This document shows, in pieces, positions 13,290-24,669 of a stretch of DNA of 64,000 nucleotides. The stretch covers positions 76,600,001-76,664,000 of the forward strand of contig NC_069371.1 in NCBI RefSeq assembly GCF_021730395.1, written 5' to 3'. Under the pieces are notes generated by a model that saw nothing but the letters and a program-made list of their open reading frames with translations, did not search any database and was not told where the DNA came from. The translations under genes and the position numbers were made by a program. Every line of letters begins with the position of its first letter. The stretch's first letter is position 1. Origin of the DNA: Mercenaria mercenaria. Its lineage: Eukaryota; Mollusca; Bivalvia; Venerida; Veneridae.

Positions 13290-13600
13290 GGGATAAATGG
13301 GGGGTTTTATTAGAGAGTTTTATATTAGGGGTGTTTATTAGAGAGTTAGATATTGGGAGTATTTATAGTAGAGTTGGATATCATGGGGGTTTTATTATGA
13401 GGTTGGATAATAGGGGTGTTAATTAGAGTTGAATATCATTCATGTTAGAGTGTTGGATATTAGGGGGCTTTAATTGCAGAGCTGGGTATAGGAGAATTTT
13501 AGGAGAGTTAGATACCGAGAACTTTATTAGGGGCTTTCATTATAGAGTTGGATATAAGGCGGGGGTATAAGTGTGTTGGATATTGAGAGGTGTGCTTTTA
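13290..13600 (+). repeat. Degenerate T/G-rich minisatellite, unit about 26-30 bp
   Basis: Blocks of the form GGGGTGTTTATTAGAGAGTT and GAGTTGGATATTAGGGG recur about 10-11 times with irregular spacing. Confidence 0.75.
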
Positions 13601-14276
13601 TTAGAGAATATGTCTTATCTAATCTGCAGGAGAGAAACAAAAAAAAAAACAAATATTCTGTCGATATTTGGCAACGAATGTACCGACTTCAAACATCTTT
13701 TAGGGTAACATGTGTGAGAAAAGACAAGAGGGCGCGTAATCGGATACAGTTTAAGTGGACCAACATACAGCCTGGATAGTTTTCAATCATGTAGCCAATT
13801 TTCGTCAAAGTTATTTGGCTGATGTACAGGTTTATTAATTATCTTTTCATTCCAAATATCATGTTAACTGAACCCTTTTGAATATTTTAGATCAGTTGAT
13901 ATTATGATCAGTTAAACATGCAATTAAAACAAAACTAACTTAAAGATTAATACATTTAAAACATGTCATATTCATACATAATTATTTTTGAGAAAAAAAA
14001 TCATATCCTGACGAGGCTTTGCATAAGATCTGACAGATAGGCCTATCAGTATCAGTATTTCTGGCTCTTTGCAAATAAAAAAAGTTGTTAGGAATTGGCA
14101 TGTTGATGTCTAATACAATGAATATGATATTTCATGGAACATCTCATTTATTCGTCTACTATTAATATAGATTTAGGTGTCATCAGATACAACCTGATGT
14201 GAAACAATGCTCGAGTAGTTTGAGAAGAACCAATCTAAAGACAAAATATTCCAAGTGTTTTGTTAATAGAATATAT

Positions 14277-14511
14277 GAGCCGCGCCATGAGAAAACCAAC
14301 ATAGTGCGTTTGCGACCAGCATGGATCCAGACCAGCCTGCGCATCCGCGCAGTCTGGTCAGGATCCATGCTGTTCGCTTTCAAAGCCTATTGCAATTAGA
14401 GAAACTGTTAGCGAACAGTATGGATCATGACCAGACTGCGCGGATGCGCAGGTTGGTCTGGATCCATGCTGGTCGCAAACGCACTATGTTGGTTTTCTCA
14501 TGGCGCGGCTC
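14277..14511 (+). mobile_element. Palindromic MITE, GAGCC family, copy 2
   Basis: The 235-bp copy has intact GAGCCGCGCCATGAG / CTCATGGCGCGGCTC ends and an ATAT target duplication at 14273-14276 and 14512-14515. This is one of the best-preserved copies in the window. Confidence 0.9.
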
Positions 14512-14564
14512 ATATGAACACATCAGCTTGTTATTTTGAATGTTTGTACCAAGTTCTTTAAATA

Positions 14565-14806
14565 TCAATGCATGGATGAAAAGGTAACCGATTGGATAAC
14601 AAAACTGACTTTTAAGGAGTTTATCTCCGATGTAGACTCCATACGGAATACAGTTGAGCCAAGTAATATTAAAATCCCCTATTGTCTGACAGAGCTATGG
14701 AGCGGACCCGAAAGTGTGGACGGACGGACTGACGGACGGAAAGCGCAATCCTATACTAGTCGTCCCCGAAATTGGTTTGCAACTAGTAAGGGACTGAAAA
14801 GTGTGT
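14565..14806 (+). mobile_element. Fragment of an element with a GACGGACGG microsatellite end
   Basis: It contains ATTGTCTGACAGAGCTATGG, a short GACGGACGGACTGACGGACG run, and AGTCGTCCCCGAAATTGG with ACTAGT repeated on each side of the last segment. The layout (body, short microsatellite, hairpin-like end) recalls the element at 3946-4571. It is placed directly after GAGCC copy 2. Confidence 0.35.
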
Positions 14807-14809
14807 AAC

Positions 14810-16318
14810 ATATAAAAAAAATGTATAATCAAAATTCTAATTATTTTGTTTCATTATGCTTCCGATAGACTTTACTCCAAAACATGGTAAAAATGTAATT
14901 CGATTTCCCCACAAGCGTTGTACTTCACTTGAAACAATACATTGTCGTGTATAAATGCACAGAAACCATCTCCAACCCCCAGAATGCATCATTAAAAGTC
15001 TGCATAATGATTCAAGACGAAAATGTTTCCCATTGCATATTATATTGCCTGCAGCCTTTTATTCAATAAGATCTCATACATATTTCCCATAGGTGCATCA
15101 TGAAAAGGAAATAACTAATTTAATGTGCTCGCTGATTGCATTTTGAGAACCTATTTATTACGACAACGTTGACCTCTAAAGCATACTTGCGGCTGTCTTG
15201 TATAGAGGGATATAAATCATACATAAAGTAAAAACCGACTTTCATAGATACCCTAAATTATACATGATCTGTCATATGTAAACAGAACCAGTGATTTAAC
15301 GACATCCTTCAGTTTGAAACAAATCCACACTTGTACCGATTTAACACATTCCGTGCCCTTGTTCCTTTTTATGGTACAGGATGACCAGGGTTTGCGTGCG
15401 ACGGTGAGTGAGAAAAAATAGATAAAAAAAATCACCATTTATTTTCTATGAAAACAACTTTGTATCAAATAACTTATTATACAGCGGTATGTACCTACTC
15501 AAAAGTACAAATCCAATTTGATACTTCCGAGGCAACCGCAGTTGACATGCTATAGAGTCTCATCTCTATTTCTGATGACAAAAAGTCACGTGCTTTCGTG
15601 GTGTTGACCTATCCCTAACATGCAAGGGTTCCGACACATATTCTTATATTGTGGTTTAACGGTTTATAACATGGACAGCAATTCTTCTCTTTCTATATAT
15701 ACTGTATACTATACTATATAATTTATCGCCTAATCAAACGGGCGCGACTGTAAAAATAATTCGAAGTAAAGTCCGACACAGAATGAAAAATTAAATGTTA
15801 TTATATACGTACATTCAGCACACAAAGGACATATTATCAATATGGAAAAACTGCATTATGTAATGGTCATTTAGACATTACTGAGGCTACTTTCTGTAGC
15901 AATTTTGTGTCAACCTTTCTAACTTGAGCCGGAACCTAATTTTGATACTTGAAGAAAAAACATTTTTTTAAAATAAGTCACAATGAGTTTTCTTTGAACT
16001 TTCTAAACGACCCTCTATCGCTGCGAGATTTCTGCAAGATATTTCACAGCGCGTGCAGTCATCAATGTTGCTTTTAATCACCAGGGTGCTTCTGAACACA
16101 GTGTTCTATCACTACCAATTATCTTCAGGAAAAACAAAACATGTTTCCTTCTTACAAGAATAGCTACAACATCAACTCAACGTGCAATTAACGTTTTTAA
16201 GTGAATTAACTCCTTTTACCTCTGCGGCATAATACATTTAGAACTTGGCATAAATTGTTCTCTAGAACTTTTCTCAAGAAGTCAACTAACGGCATAGTTT
16301 GGGCCCTGATAAAAATTT
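14810..16318. other. Unique DNA, nothing firm
   Basis: The minus frame at 15253-15438 contains Cys-bearing sequence but no usable splice sites; see the rejected list. Confidence 0.5.
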
Positions 16319-16567
16319 GAGCGCTGATGTGCGAAAACCAACATTAGGGCTAGGATCAAAATCAGTGCACTTTCATATACTAACAGTATAGTGTTCGTTC
16401 ATCCTAGCACTGTTCCTTCATCCCAACATCTTCAATCTCAACACTTGCCTAAAACTGAAAAGCGAATTTATTGGATCCAGATCAGAATGCACGGATGTGC
16501 AGGCTATTATAATCTGGATCCTTTCTCGTCGCAAAGTCCTAACGTAGGTTTTCGCACAGCGGCGCTC
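16319..16567 (+). mobile_element. Related palindromic element with GAGCGC ends
   Basis: The 249-bp element has inverted ends (GAGCGCTGATGTGCGAAAACC left, GGTTTTCGCACAGCGGCGCTC right), flanked by ATTT and ATAT. It has the same plan and insertion preference as the GAGCC family but different terminal bases. The right half (about 16460-16545) carries one copy of the same palindromic core in reverse orientation; the left half is unrelated, cytosine- and thymine-rich sequence. Confidence 0.75.
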
Positions 16568-16858
16568 ATATTTAATGTTTTCAAGACAATCATTTGAAAA
16601 ATGTTCCTCCATAACTTTTTGACAAGTCTGAGGATTTGAATCATAAATAAATGTAAAATGCTCGAGCGTCTAACACAGTGGATATTTGACCCTTTTTCAA
16701 AAGCTGTCCAATTTCAGAATGAGAACTAACGATTGTTTTTGTGTCGAAATCTTGTTTTATCTAATTCAAGACTTGTGACCTCGACAATTTGATATCTTGA
16801 TATTTCGATTTAGTTGTAAAGTAAAATAAAATAACCAACTAGTGCTCTATGCAAAGAT

Positions 16859-17228
16859 CAGTGGCGTAGGAGCGAACTCAAAGTTGGGGGCCTATAGGGA
16901 GCCGGCCAGTTAAACCTAACCAGATTTGCCCTGAAAATTGTCAGACAACCAAAACAATACAGACATGACATCAAATCCATATCAGTACAATAAACAGTAA
17001 ATGATCTATAAAATTGACTTTTCTTTCCTTTATCTACTTTTTACTGAGAAAAATCAGTTTTTTGGATCAAAAGTTGGGGGGAGGGGCCAAACCATATGCC
17101 CCCCTCCCCCTGAAAAAAAAACAGACATCACATCAAATCCATATCATTACACCTAAAAATTCTCTAAAATTGACTTTTCTTTTTCCTTTACGTACTTTTT
17201 TACAGAGAAAAATCTGTTTATTATCTAT

Positions 17229-17259
<31 letters not shown>

Positions 17260-17357
17260 GGGGCAAACCATATGCTGAACCCCCCCCCCCCCACACACAC
17301 ACACTTAAAATCGGGGGCGGGGCGGCCTTCTGCTGGACCCCTTCTCCTACGCCTATG
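16859..17357 (+). mobile_element. Short element with CAGTGGCGTAGGAG ends and poly-G / poly-C runs
   Basis: The ends CAGTGGCGTAGGAG and CTCCTACGCCTATG are inverted. Ends beginning CAGTGGCGTAG are usual for several non-autonomous DNA transposon groups (hAT and relatives). Two diverged ~165-bp direct repeats (from about 16959 and 17123) each carry CATCAAATCCATATCA and AAATTGACTTTTCTTT. The second ends in T11 then G25 (17239-17263), and a C13 run follows at 17280-17292. No coding capacity. Confidence 0.65.
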
Positions 17358-19634
17358 AGGATGTAATAGTAAGGCAAGTCTTGGGGGAAAGGGGTAAGGA
17401 AGACGGTTAAACAATATTCAAAGTTGTTGTTTTTTATTCATGATGGGTGTTTTATATAATACGCGTCCATGCAAGTCTTTCTACACTATTCTTTATTTAA
17501 AATGTATACACTGTTTATGGCGGTAATTTGATAAAATTTGATAATATTCGCCTTAATATTTCCTTTGTTTATCATAACCATATACCTAAACGCATCTGGT
17601 TAGAACGAAATAGTTCTGTCGGGCATTTCATAAACGGGTAAATTTATCATTAAGTACCATTAAGACCGTTTAAAGTGTACGTTAGCACTTTAATATCTCA
17701 AAATTGACACACACCAGTCTAGTATCGATAAACAATGGGTTTATCAAACGCTCAAACTATCGAAAAACTTTGGCTTATTCATAAAGGGGAAACTTACAAA
17801 TAACGCTAGGCTGGTAAAATGTGAAATATTTCTGTTGAAATTACACAATTTATCAATTGTTAAATGGAAATAAAACGAGATTTTTGGGTTGCTATATACA
17901 GTTTACTACTATGCTATAGAGTTATTATCGCCCGCTCCTTATAAAATCTAACCAACATTTCACAATGAAATGGTCAAAATTGAAATATTGAAAATGCAGA
18001 AAAATAACAAAGCGATTTATTACTTTTATACAATAATTTGTCACTGCCAAAACATCAATATTGTACTGATATAAAGTATAACTAATACAGATCTGTCAAA
18101 TGATTTATTACTTTAACACAACAGTTTCCTGTTATTTCTGACTTGTTTTTACATTTGATGACAACCCAATATTTTCTCAGTACCCAGAGCAGGTTGTCGA
18201 GTACAATTTAGAATGAAATACGCAAATGAAATGAATTTCTGTAGCGCAAAGCAAATTAAGTAGATGATTATATTAATGGAAAAATATTGTTACAGAAGTG
18301 GGGTTACGAACATGGGTCATTAATAAGTTTTGATGGTCAAAATTATTTCAGCTAAATTGGGTTCATGAAAGTTAGAATACGTGGAGAGGAGAAAAGAGCC
18401 CCAGCTGAGGACACTTGAGCAGGAAACCATTTTTTGTGCACGTGTAATCAGAATTTAGTCAAAACAGTTTAGTTACACAGAAAAGTTGTATATACTCCAA
18501 TATAACCATCTAGAAATTGTTATTCAAACAGGACGTTATGTTGATTTCTGTAAATCGTTCTGTGGAAATAGCCACTTAGCAACCTAGTCTCTGGTAAATG
18601 TTACACGCATAACCTACAGCTGGATGAAATGCTAAATTAGAACTAACTCCTGGAAACAAAAACTCGAAGTTTTAGGTTATTTGGTACCACTCAAGAACAT
18701 TTTTGTACCTGCTCAAGTGTTTTAAAGTGTCACTGCTAGGGTAAAGAAAAAAAAACGATTTAAAAACCCACATAGTGTAAGGTTAAAGTCATTAAATTAA
18801 AACACCCAGAATATAGGGCACAGCCCCCTTACTAAACATGCAGACCAGTTCCGCTCCCCAAAGTATTTTTTTTTTTTGTTAAGTTGCCGACACACGCTGG
18901 GGGCAATCAAAAATGCGTGTTGAATTAACTAATAAAATAAATATTTATCAATTACACATCCTAAAAACTTTATTAAGAACTCTGATTTGTAGGAATATTT
19001 CTCTGAGATAAGGGGAAAGTTAAATTTAAAAGCAACTGAACTTTACAATATCTTATAAAATTGGTTATTCTCTATGGAATTGAATTCTAGACAAGTATCA
19101 GCAATAAATTCTGTTGTTCTTTACGAACGTTTTATCTAACAGGTTTGTAAGTATCAATTCCGACAAAAAAAAACATAAAAATGGCATCTTGTTTTGTTTT
19201 TTTTCTAAATCAAATGTTGCAAAAACAATTATGCTGTATATGTAATACAGTATTTGGTGTAAGTTAAAGTCAAGACTGCGTTATCATGAACTTTCAGAAA
19301 ATATGATGAAGTGGTATTTCATCACTGAATGTTTTTGTGCTAACAATTTCTTGTGTTTCTAGGAAACACTAATTATCTTTTAACGTACATTTAACCAGTA
19401 ATACCTGTAAGGATTTTGATGTAGTATGAAGTTTCTTTAATGTTTCACATAACTTTCATAAAAAAAAACAACATTACGGTTGTAAATGCGTAAATATGCG
19501 GAAAATGAAGAAAATGCATTTCTTTTGCAGTTTTATGCGATCTGTAAAGTTTTGATTCCTTTTTTACGAATATTTAGTAACATTCTGACTTTTACTTTTA
19601 ACTGATTCTTCGTGGTTATCATTTAATATGGGTA
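17358..19634. other. 2.3 kb of unique AT-rich DNA, nothing recognised
   Basis: No long frames and no internal repeats were seen. Confidence 0.6.
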
Positions 19635-20087
19635 CTACAGTTCCAGTGATGTATATATTTGCAAATTATTGTACAATAGATTAATGATAGAGTGGAAATC
19701 GTTGGGACCTGATATATTCTTAATACTCCAACCTCTCAGTCTGGAATCTTGCCGTAAAGTTTGATATACTTCTAATGTCATTAAGCAGTTTCCTGTTTGT
19801 CTTTTATTGAGACGGTTTGTGTTCCATCCCACGAGCTTTATATTAGCTTTTATTAATTTTCTCGTGCATTTTATGGGAATAGTCTGTCTACAAACAGTAA
19901 GTGGAGGGGATATACAGTTGGGAAGATCTTCCCGATGCCACACGCATAATTTATGTGAACATTGACGATATAATGTGCCTGCTACCCTCATCAATATACA
20001 AGGGAAAAAACGAGGAAAAATGTGGAGCATCACAGCTCCATTAGGTTCATCATTTTGTTCTCCAGGAAAATAGACATTATAAAGCAA
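19635..20087 (-). CDS. Orphan frame with a hormone-receptor-motif-like segment of adhesion GPCRs
   Basis: This is a 150-codon open frame on the minus strand in otherwise non-coding DNA. Residues about 37-61 (positions 19905-19979) read GTLYRQC, six residues, W, then DLPNCISP. That matches the spacing of the hormone receptor motif before the GAIN domain in latrophilin-type adhesion GPCRs, where a Q-C, a Trp and a D-L-x-N-C-x-S-P occur in the same order. Before and after it the sequence looks less protein-like, although further Cys residues follow. No transmembrane segments are present. No convincing splice donor was found. It could be one exon of a larger receptor gene, an exon remnant, or a secreted protein with a related fold. 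Confidence 0.3.
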   Translation of the reverse strand: MLYNVYFPGEQNDEPNGAVMLHIFPRFFPCILMRVAGTLYRQCSHKLCVWHREDLPNCISPPLTVCRQTIPIKCTRKLIKANIKLVGWNTNRLNKRQTGNCLMTLEVYQTLRQDSRLRGWSIKNISGPNDFHSIINLLYNNLQIYTSLEL

Positions 20088-20379
20088 GAAAAGAAATCAT
20101 TAGACCCTAGGGATTTCACATATTTTGATATCGTATGGTATGGGAATTGATACGGAAAAGTTTTTGTTGATTGATAAGCGAATAAAGTAACCGAGTTAAA
20201 AATCTATACCGTACTAATTGGTCTCATAGAGATTCCATAGGACGGATTTGACTGACAGGTATCCTGTTAGTATTGTTATACAATGTTTTGTAAGATCTGT
20301 TTTTTATGTACTTGTTCCCTTTGCATTTTTATACATCAAAGCTTGTAAGATATTGAAGATACTATTATTGGTACAAAAA

Positions 20380-20428
20380 ATGAGAGAGGGAGAGAGGAGG
20401 AGGGAGGGAGGGAGAGAGAGAGAGAGAG
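20380..20428 (+). repeat. GA/GGGA simple repeat
   Basis: Purine-only run of GAGAGGGAGAGAGGAGG type ending in (GA)n. It may slip or form triplex DNA. Confidence 0.85.
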
Positions 20429-20429
20429 T

Positions 20430-22079
20430 TGTTTTAGGCAGTCTTGTGGTTAATGGTTTTGATTTTTTAGCTAAGTTGTAAAAATGAAAAATAAAAATAT
20501 CTCACCTTTAACAATATGAGACAAAATACTCCATAACGCCAGAGAAGTGATATATTGCCACGCGTCCATGTTTTCTGTCAATAATATATCGTCGAACTGT
20601 ACTTTAATATTTAATCAAATCATGTGCTTCAATTACATTATTGCCACATTGATGTTATAGCGAAACCAAATTCTCATGTAGTTACAGTAATAGTAGTTTA
20701 AACACTGGCAAATGTACGAGACTTTGCTTTAACATCAATCAACTAATTGAGTATATTTGACAGCTAAAACCAAATTACTCATTAACATCCATAAAAACAC
20801 AGTATAACTTTTTTGACATCCTCCATATTCTCCGCACTTGAACTGTAGGTATGTACCAACATCTATCTATTATCCATTTAGTTACGCTTGTAAACCAACA
20901 AAAGTATATATATATATAAACACTATCAAAAAGTCAATCTCGATATATTATCTTGTATATACTCCGACTAAGTAAATAAATACATTATATCTGTGTTCAC
21001 CTCGCACGCGACAGTTACTCCAGGTAAATCCCTGTAAACCTATGCTGTATCCAGTTTTTGATGCTCATTTATGAGCGTTTGAATTATTTTTTGCTCTTCA
21101 CTGAAAATATAATGTTTCACGAAAACAGTACAGTTCTCAATGTAATAAACAATCGAGCACAGCCACTGTTTTAGTAGCGAATGAAATGCGATAGCTGTGT
21201 TCGCTTGATTATCAAAGGGCAAGATATAAGATAAGTGAACAAGCGGCTCTGATTGGGCAGAAGTTAAAGTTATTGTACGTTAGCTTCAACAGAGGTAGTA
21301 AAATGCTCATTTTGTTTATTTTTAAGACGGTTTGATAATATGAAGTTAAAAGGTTACACTACTAAATAATACGGAACAAATGTTTTCATCGTTAATGGGT
21401 ACACATTTTTCTAGTTTATTTTGTACGGGGATTTAAGTGAACAGTCGTTCCGTGGTCCTACTTTCCAAGCAAGCGATGCCCTCCTCAAGTAAATAACAAC
21501 TTCTGCACCCACAAAGTTTAATTTACCGCATATGGGTGCGATTGCGTAACACACAGATTTTAATTATTTTGTGAACAGGTCACGGCAAACTATAGAGCTT
21601 AGAATTGTGGATAAATGGAACATTGTATTTATGGATTGAACAGGAACACATTTACATGTTGATTATAAAACAGACCCATGCATGTTGTACTCTTCATCGC
21701 CCTTTATCATGAATGATATTGAAAAATTTTTGTATTGGTAGAATGAACACGTGTCTGACAGTGTGATAAACTCGCTCTGGGGAAAAGTGCTTGTAACACT
21801 TTAGTCAATTCGAATCTTTATTAAACAGAAGGCGATATGGTTGCTAACTTTTCGATCGCATATCTCAGAAAATTTTATTTGTTGTACCAGCTGAACATGT
21901 ATTAAATCAATTTTGATATTTTACCACAGTGCTAACTTCATTGTGTTGCCATACAAAAGATTGAAGAATTTAGATGTTGCAATGGTTGTTGTACAAAATA
22001 TACATGACTTAACCGATATAATTACCGCAGCCGTTTACCAATAGTCGTCTAGCCAAACAGTCTCGAACTTGAGGTCACT
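20430..22079. other. Unique AT-rich DNA, nothing recognised
   Basis: Contains a short (TA)n tract near 20910. No coding or RNA signal. Confidence 0.6.
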
Positions 22080-22380
22080 GAGATCAACACTGTGTCTAAA
22101 TGTCATCACTGTGTCTCGCTGAGGTGATCACAGTGTCTGGCTGGGATCATCACCGTGTCTAACTGAACTCATCACCGTTTATCGTATTACCGTGTAATGC
22201 TGAGGTGAGGTGATTAACGTATCTCGCCGAGGTGACCACCGTGTAATGCTGAGGTGATCAACGCATCTCGCCGAGGTGCCCACCGTGTAATGCTGAGGTG
22301 AACATCGTGTCTCGCTGAGGCGATCACTATATTTCACCGAGGTGATGACCGTGTCCCGTTGAGGTCATCACCGTGTTTCA
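22080..22380 (+). repeat. Minisatellite, ~22-bp unit, about 13 copies
   Basis: The unit is close to GTGTCTCGCTGAGGTGATCA, with variants such as GTGTAATGCTGAGGTGATCA alternating in part of the array. It is diverged and lies in unique DNA. Confidence 0.8.
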
Positions 22381-24224
22381 AAGCTCTTGAACCGTGGATC
22401 GTAGAATTATTTCATTTTAAAAAAAATAAGTTTAGCTATAATGTATAAAGTGTAATTAACTTAAACTAGCTGTAATCAGCCACCATATGTATTCTAAAAG
22501 ATGTTTTCAGTTGCATGTTGCATACCAATATGATTGCTTGGCTTGTGAAATATGTATCTCGTTAGAGATGAAAGAGAAATTCCGATTTCACTGGATTAGC
22601 AAGTGCATTAAGTAAAAACTCCGTAAAATAGCATCACCAAGCTAGCAGAAAGTTATCAGCGTTTAAATGCCAACTTTTCCTTGACAACACTTATATTTTA
22701 ATACTATTTTTAAAAGGAGATATAGTGAAATAACCATAAAGAATTTGCGGTTATAAAATGACTTAATCATATCGTCTTTTTGTTGACAGGCAGAATTAAG
22801 TATGAAATTTCACGTGCATTTTGTGCGCAAAACAAAATGATGGCGCATGCGCAATTGGATCAGCATGACTTGATTTTATCTATTAATTTCGTGTTGTTTT
22901 TTTTTGTGAAATAATAATGAAAACGCTGTAAAATTCCCCATTGACAAGGATTTTGTTTGATCCTGAATCCCTGGAGGTAGTCAAAGTAATAAATGCAATA
23001 ACATAATGGACAAAAACTGATGCTCATCGGCTGTCAAAGCAAATCTCGACTAGGAAGTATTACACACCGGCGCCGTAATAATAGCAAGGCGTGAGAATTG
23101 CATACATATTGTTTCTGTTTATTTTATACGCATTCGTAAATAACTATTACTTGACTTTTTGTTTATATGTAATAAAATCTGATAACCACGAGTATATTAC
23201 CGGTTAATTTTTCCCGCAGACAAAACGTCTTCATTTTACTTAAATCTCACAAAAAACTTTTCATATTTTATTATATCAGTTCCGCCAGACTGAATTAGCT
23301 CGATACACCTACAAGATTTAATTTGTAAAGCTTCAATGGCTTGAGATATAGAAGCCAGATACGTTTACTTTATTCAAAGCTTATCCAAGATTATTAAGTC
23401 AAAATGAATTACATTGAACAATTTCCCCCTGATCGCATTGTTAAACGCGGTCTGGTTATTTGTTGAACTAATTTTCCCTTTATCAATATGTTTGATCAAA
23501 CTTTTATGGCGCCAAATTTGATGTTGGTAACTGAAGATTCAAAAATTACGGAGACGAATGTTTTGATGTATCTCCCGCCAGTAAAATCTCGTCTGCCTTT
23601 ACAATGCTTAATATATCAAAGTACTGGACAAAAAAGAATCAATCAAAAACTTCTGTGGAAAGTTTAGATACAGTTGATAGTGAATGAGAACAATTTATGA
23701 GATTGAAACATCAGAAATTTGATATTTCGCCATTTCTCTCATTTCATGTAATTCGTTTGCAAACATTGTAGGAAAATGCCCAGACATTTTGGATTCTAAC
23801 ACAGACAAAGTGACAATATGCCAATCACAAGGCGGGCAGCGATTTAGATTACATCCAAATGTTATGGGAGAGATACATTTTTCATTTGGCCATGATAAAT
23901 TAATTGCTAGACATCCACTTGTTTTCGTCCTTTTCTCTTTTCGCTCAAAGTCTGCGGTATTTTCCGTTCGGTTACATTTTCTCCGTACATGCGATTTCGG
24001 CATTGTCCGTTTTTTACGGTAACCATTGCTCGTGCGAGCAACATTCACAGACGAAGAATGCCGAAGAATGCCGAAATAACAGACGAAAATACGAAATCGC
24101 ACGGAAATTGCCGAATGTCATCATGGTTTCACTATCTTAAATGTTTTGATTTTGTTAATGTGGCTGTGCCTTCCTTTTCGTTTCGTTTTTCGGGTAAAGG
24201 GCCCGCAGTGACAGTAGTGGGATA
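22381..24224. other. Unique DNA with a 16-bp perfect palindrome
   Basis: TTGCTCGTGCGAGCAA lies at 24026-24041 within a stretch where TGCCGAA-type words recur (about 23990-24120). A 135-codon minus frame (23695-24102) overlaps it and has no recognised domain. Confidence 0.5.
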
Positions 24225-24244
24225 AAAAAAAAAAAAAAAAAAAA
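24225..24244 (+). repeat. Poly-A tract
   Basis: An A run of about 20 bases follows GTGGGATAAAA. It could be the tail of an old retroposed copy, but no target duplication was found. Confidence 0.6.
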
Positions 24245-24539
24245 GGCATGAGGCAAAAGCAGTACAGTTGTAGTTCTTCATCTCATTGCATTTTCAGACT
24301 GCTAATTTAATTATATCAATAAACTGCATGTCCAAGAGTGTTTCATATTTAGCTAGCTAACTTTTTCAACTGCAAGTGAAATTATCTGCATAGATCTAAT
24401 TTTAGTATTTATGCCAATAATTTTGCCTGACAACTTATATAATGTTTCTTATACATTTCTAGAGTTTGACTTTAAAGCAAAATAGCCGTTAAATGGTATC
24501 TGTTAAAACTAATAATCGCACAGGTTTTGTTTATACTAA

Positions 24540-24668
24540 GTCCGCTTCCTGTAAAAACCTGTGCTTGTGTCATATGAGAAGGCGTGGTCGTGACCCCAGT
24601 GGGGTTCGAACTCACGACCCTCGGGCTGAGTGTCCGACACCTTAACCACTAGACAACCGTTCCCCTTA
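24540..24668 (-). mobile_element. tRNA-derived SINE head with good A and B boxes
   Basis: The minus strand reads GGGAACGGTTGTCTAGTGGT (A box TTGTCTAGTGG), later GAGTTCGAACCCCAC (B box) and GGTCACGACCACG. A tail with GGTTTTTACAGGAAGCGGAC follows. No 3' acceptor stem closes it as a true tRNA, so it is a SINE head and not a tRNA gene. A decayed copy lies at 53400-53522. Confidence 0.7.
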
Positions 24669-24669
24669 C

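Noticed and set aside
15253-15438. Minus frame with GTECVKSVQVWICFKL, reminiscent of integrin alpha Cys-rich segments
   Set aside because: The Cys spacing does not fit integrin alpha chains and no splice donor follows. Chance is more likely.
23695-24102. 135-codon minus frame with several Cys residues
   Set aside because: No domain recognised, no splice context, and it overlaps small palindromic and repeated TGCCGAA words. Left as chance.
24586-24665. Possible tRNA gene on the minus strand
   Set aside because: A and B boxes are good but the acceptor stem does not close, and a tail plus a second decayed copy at 53400 mark it as a SINE head.
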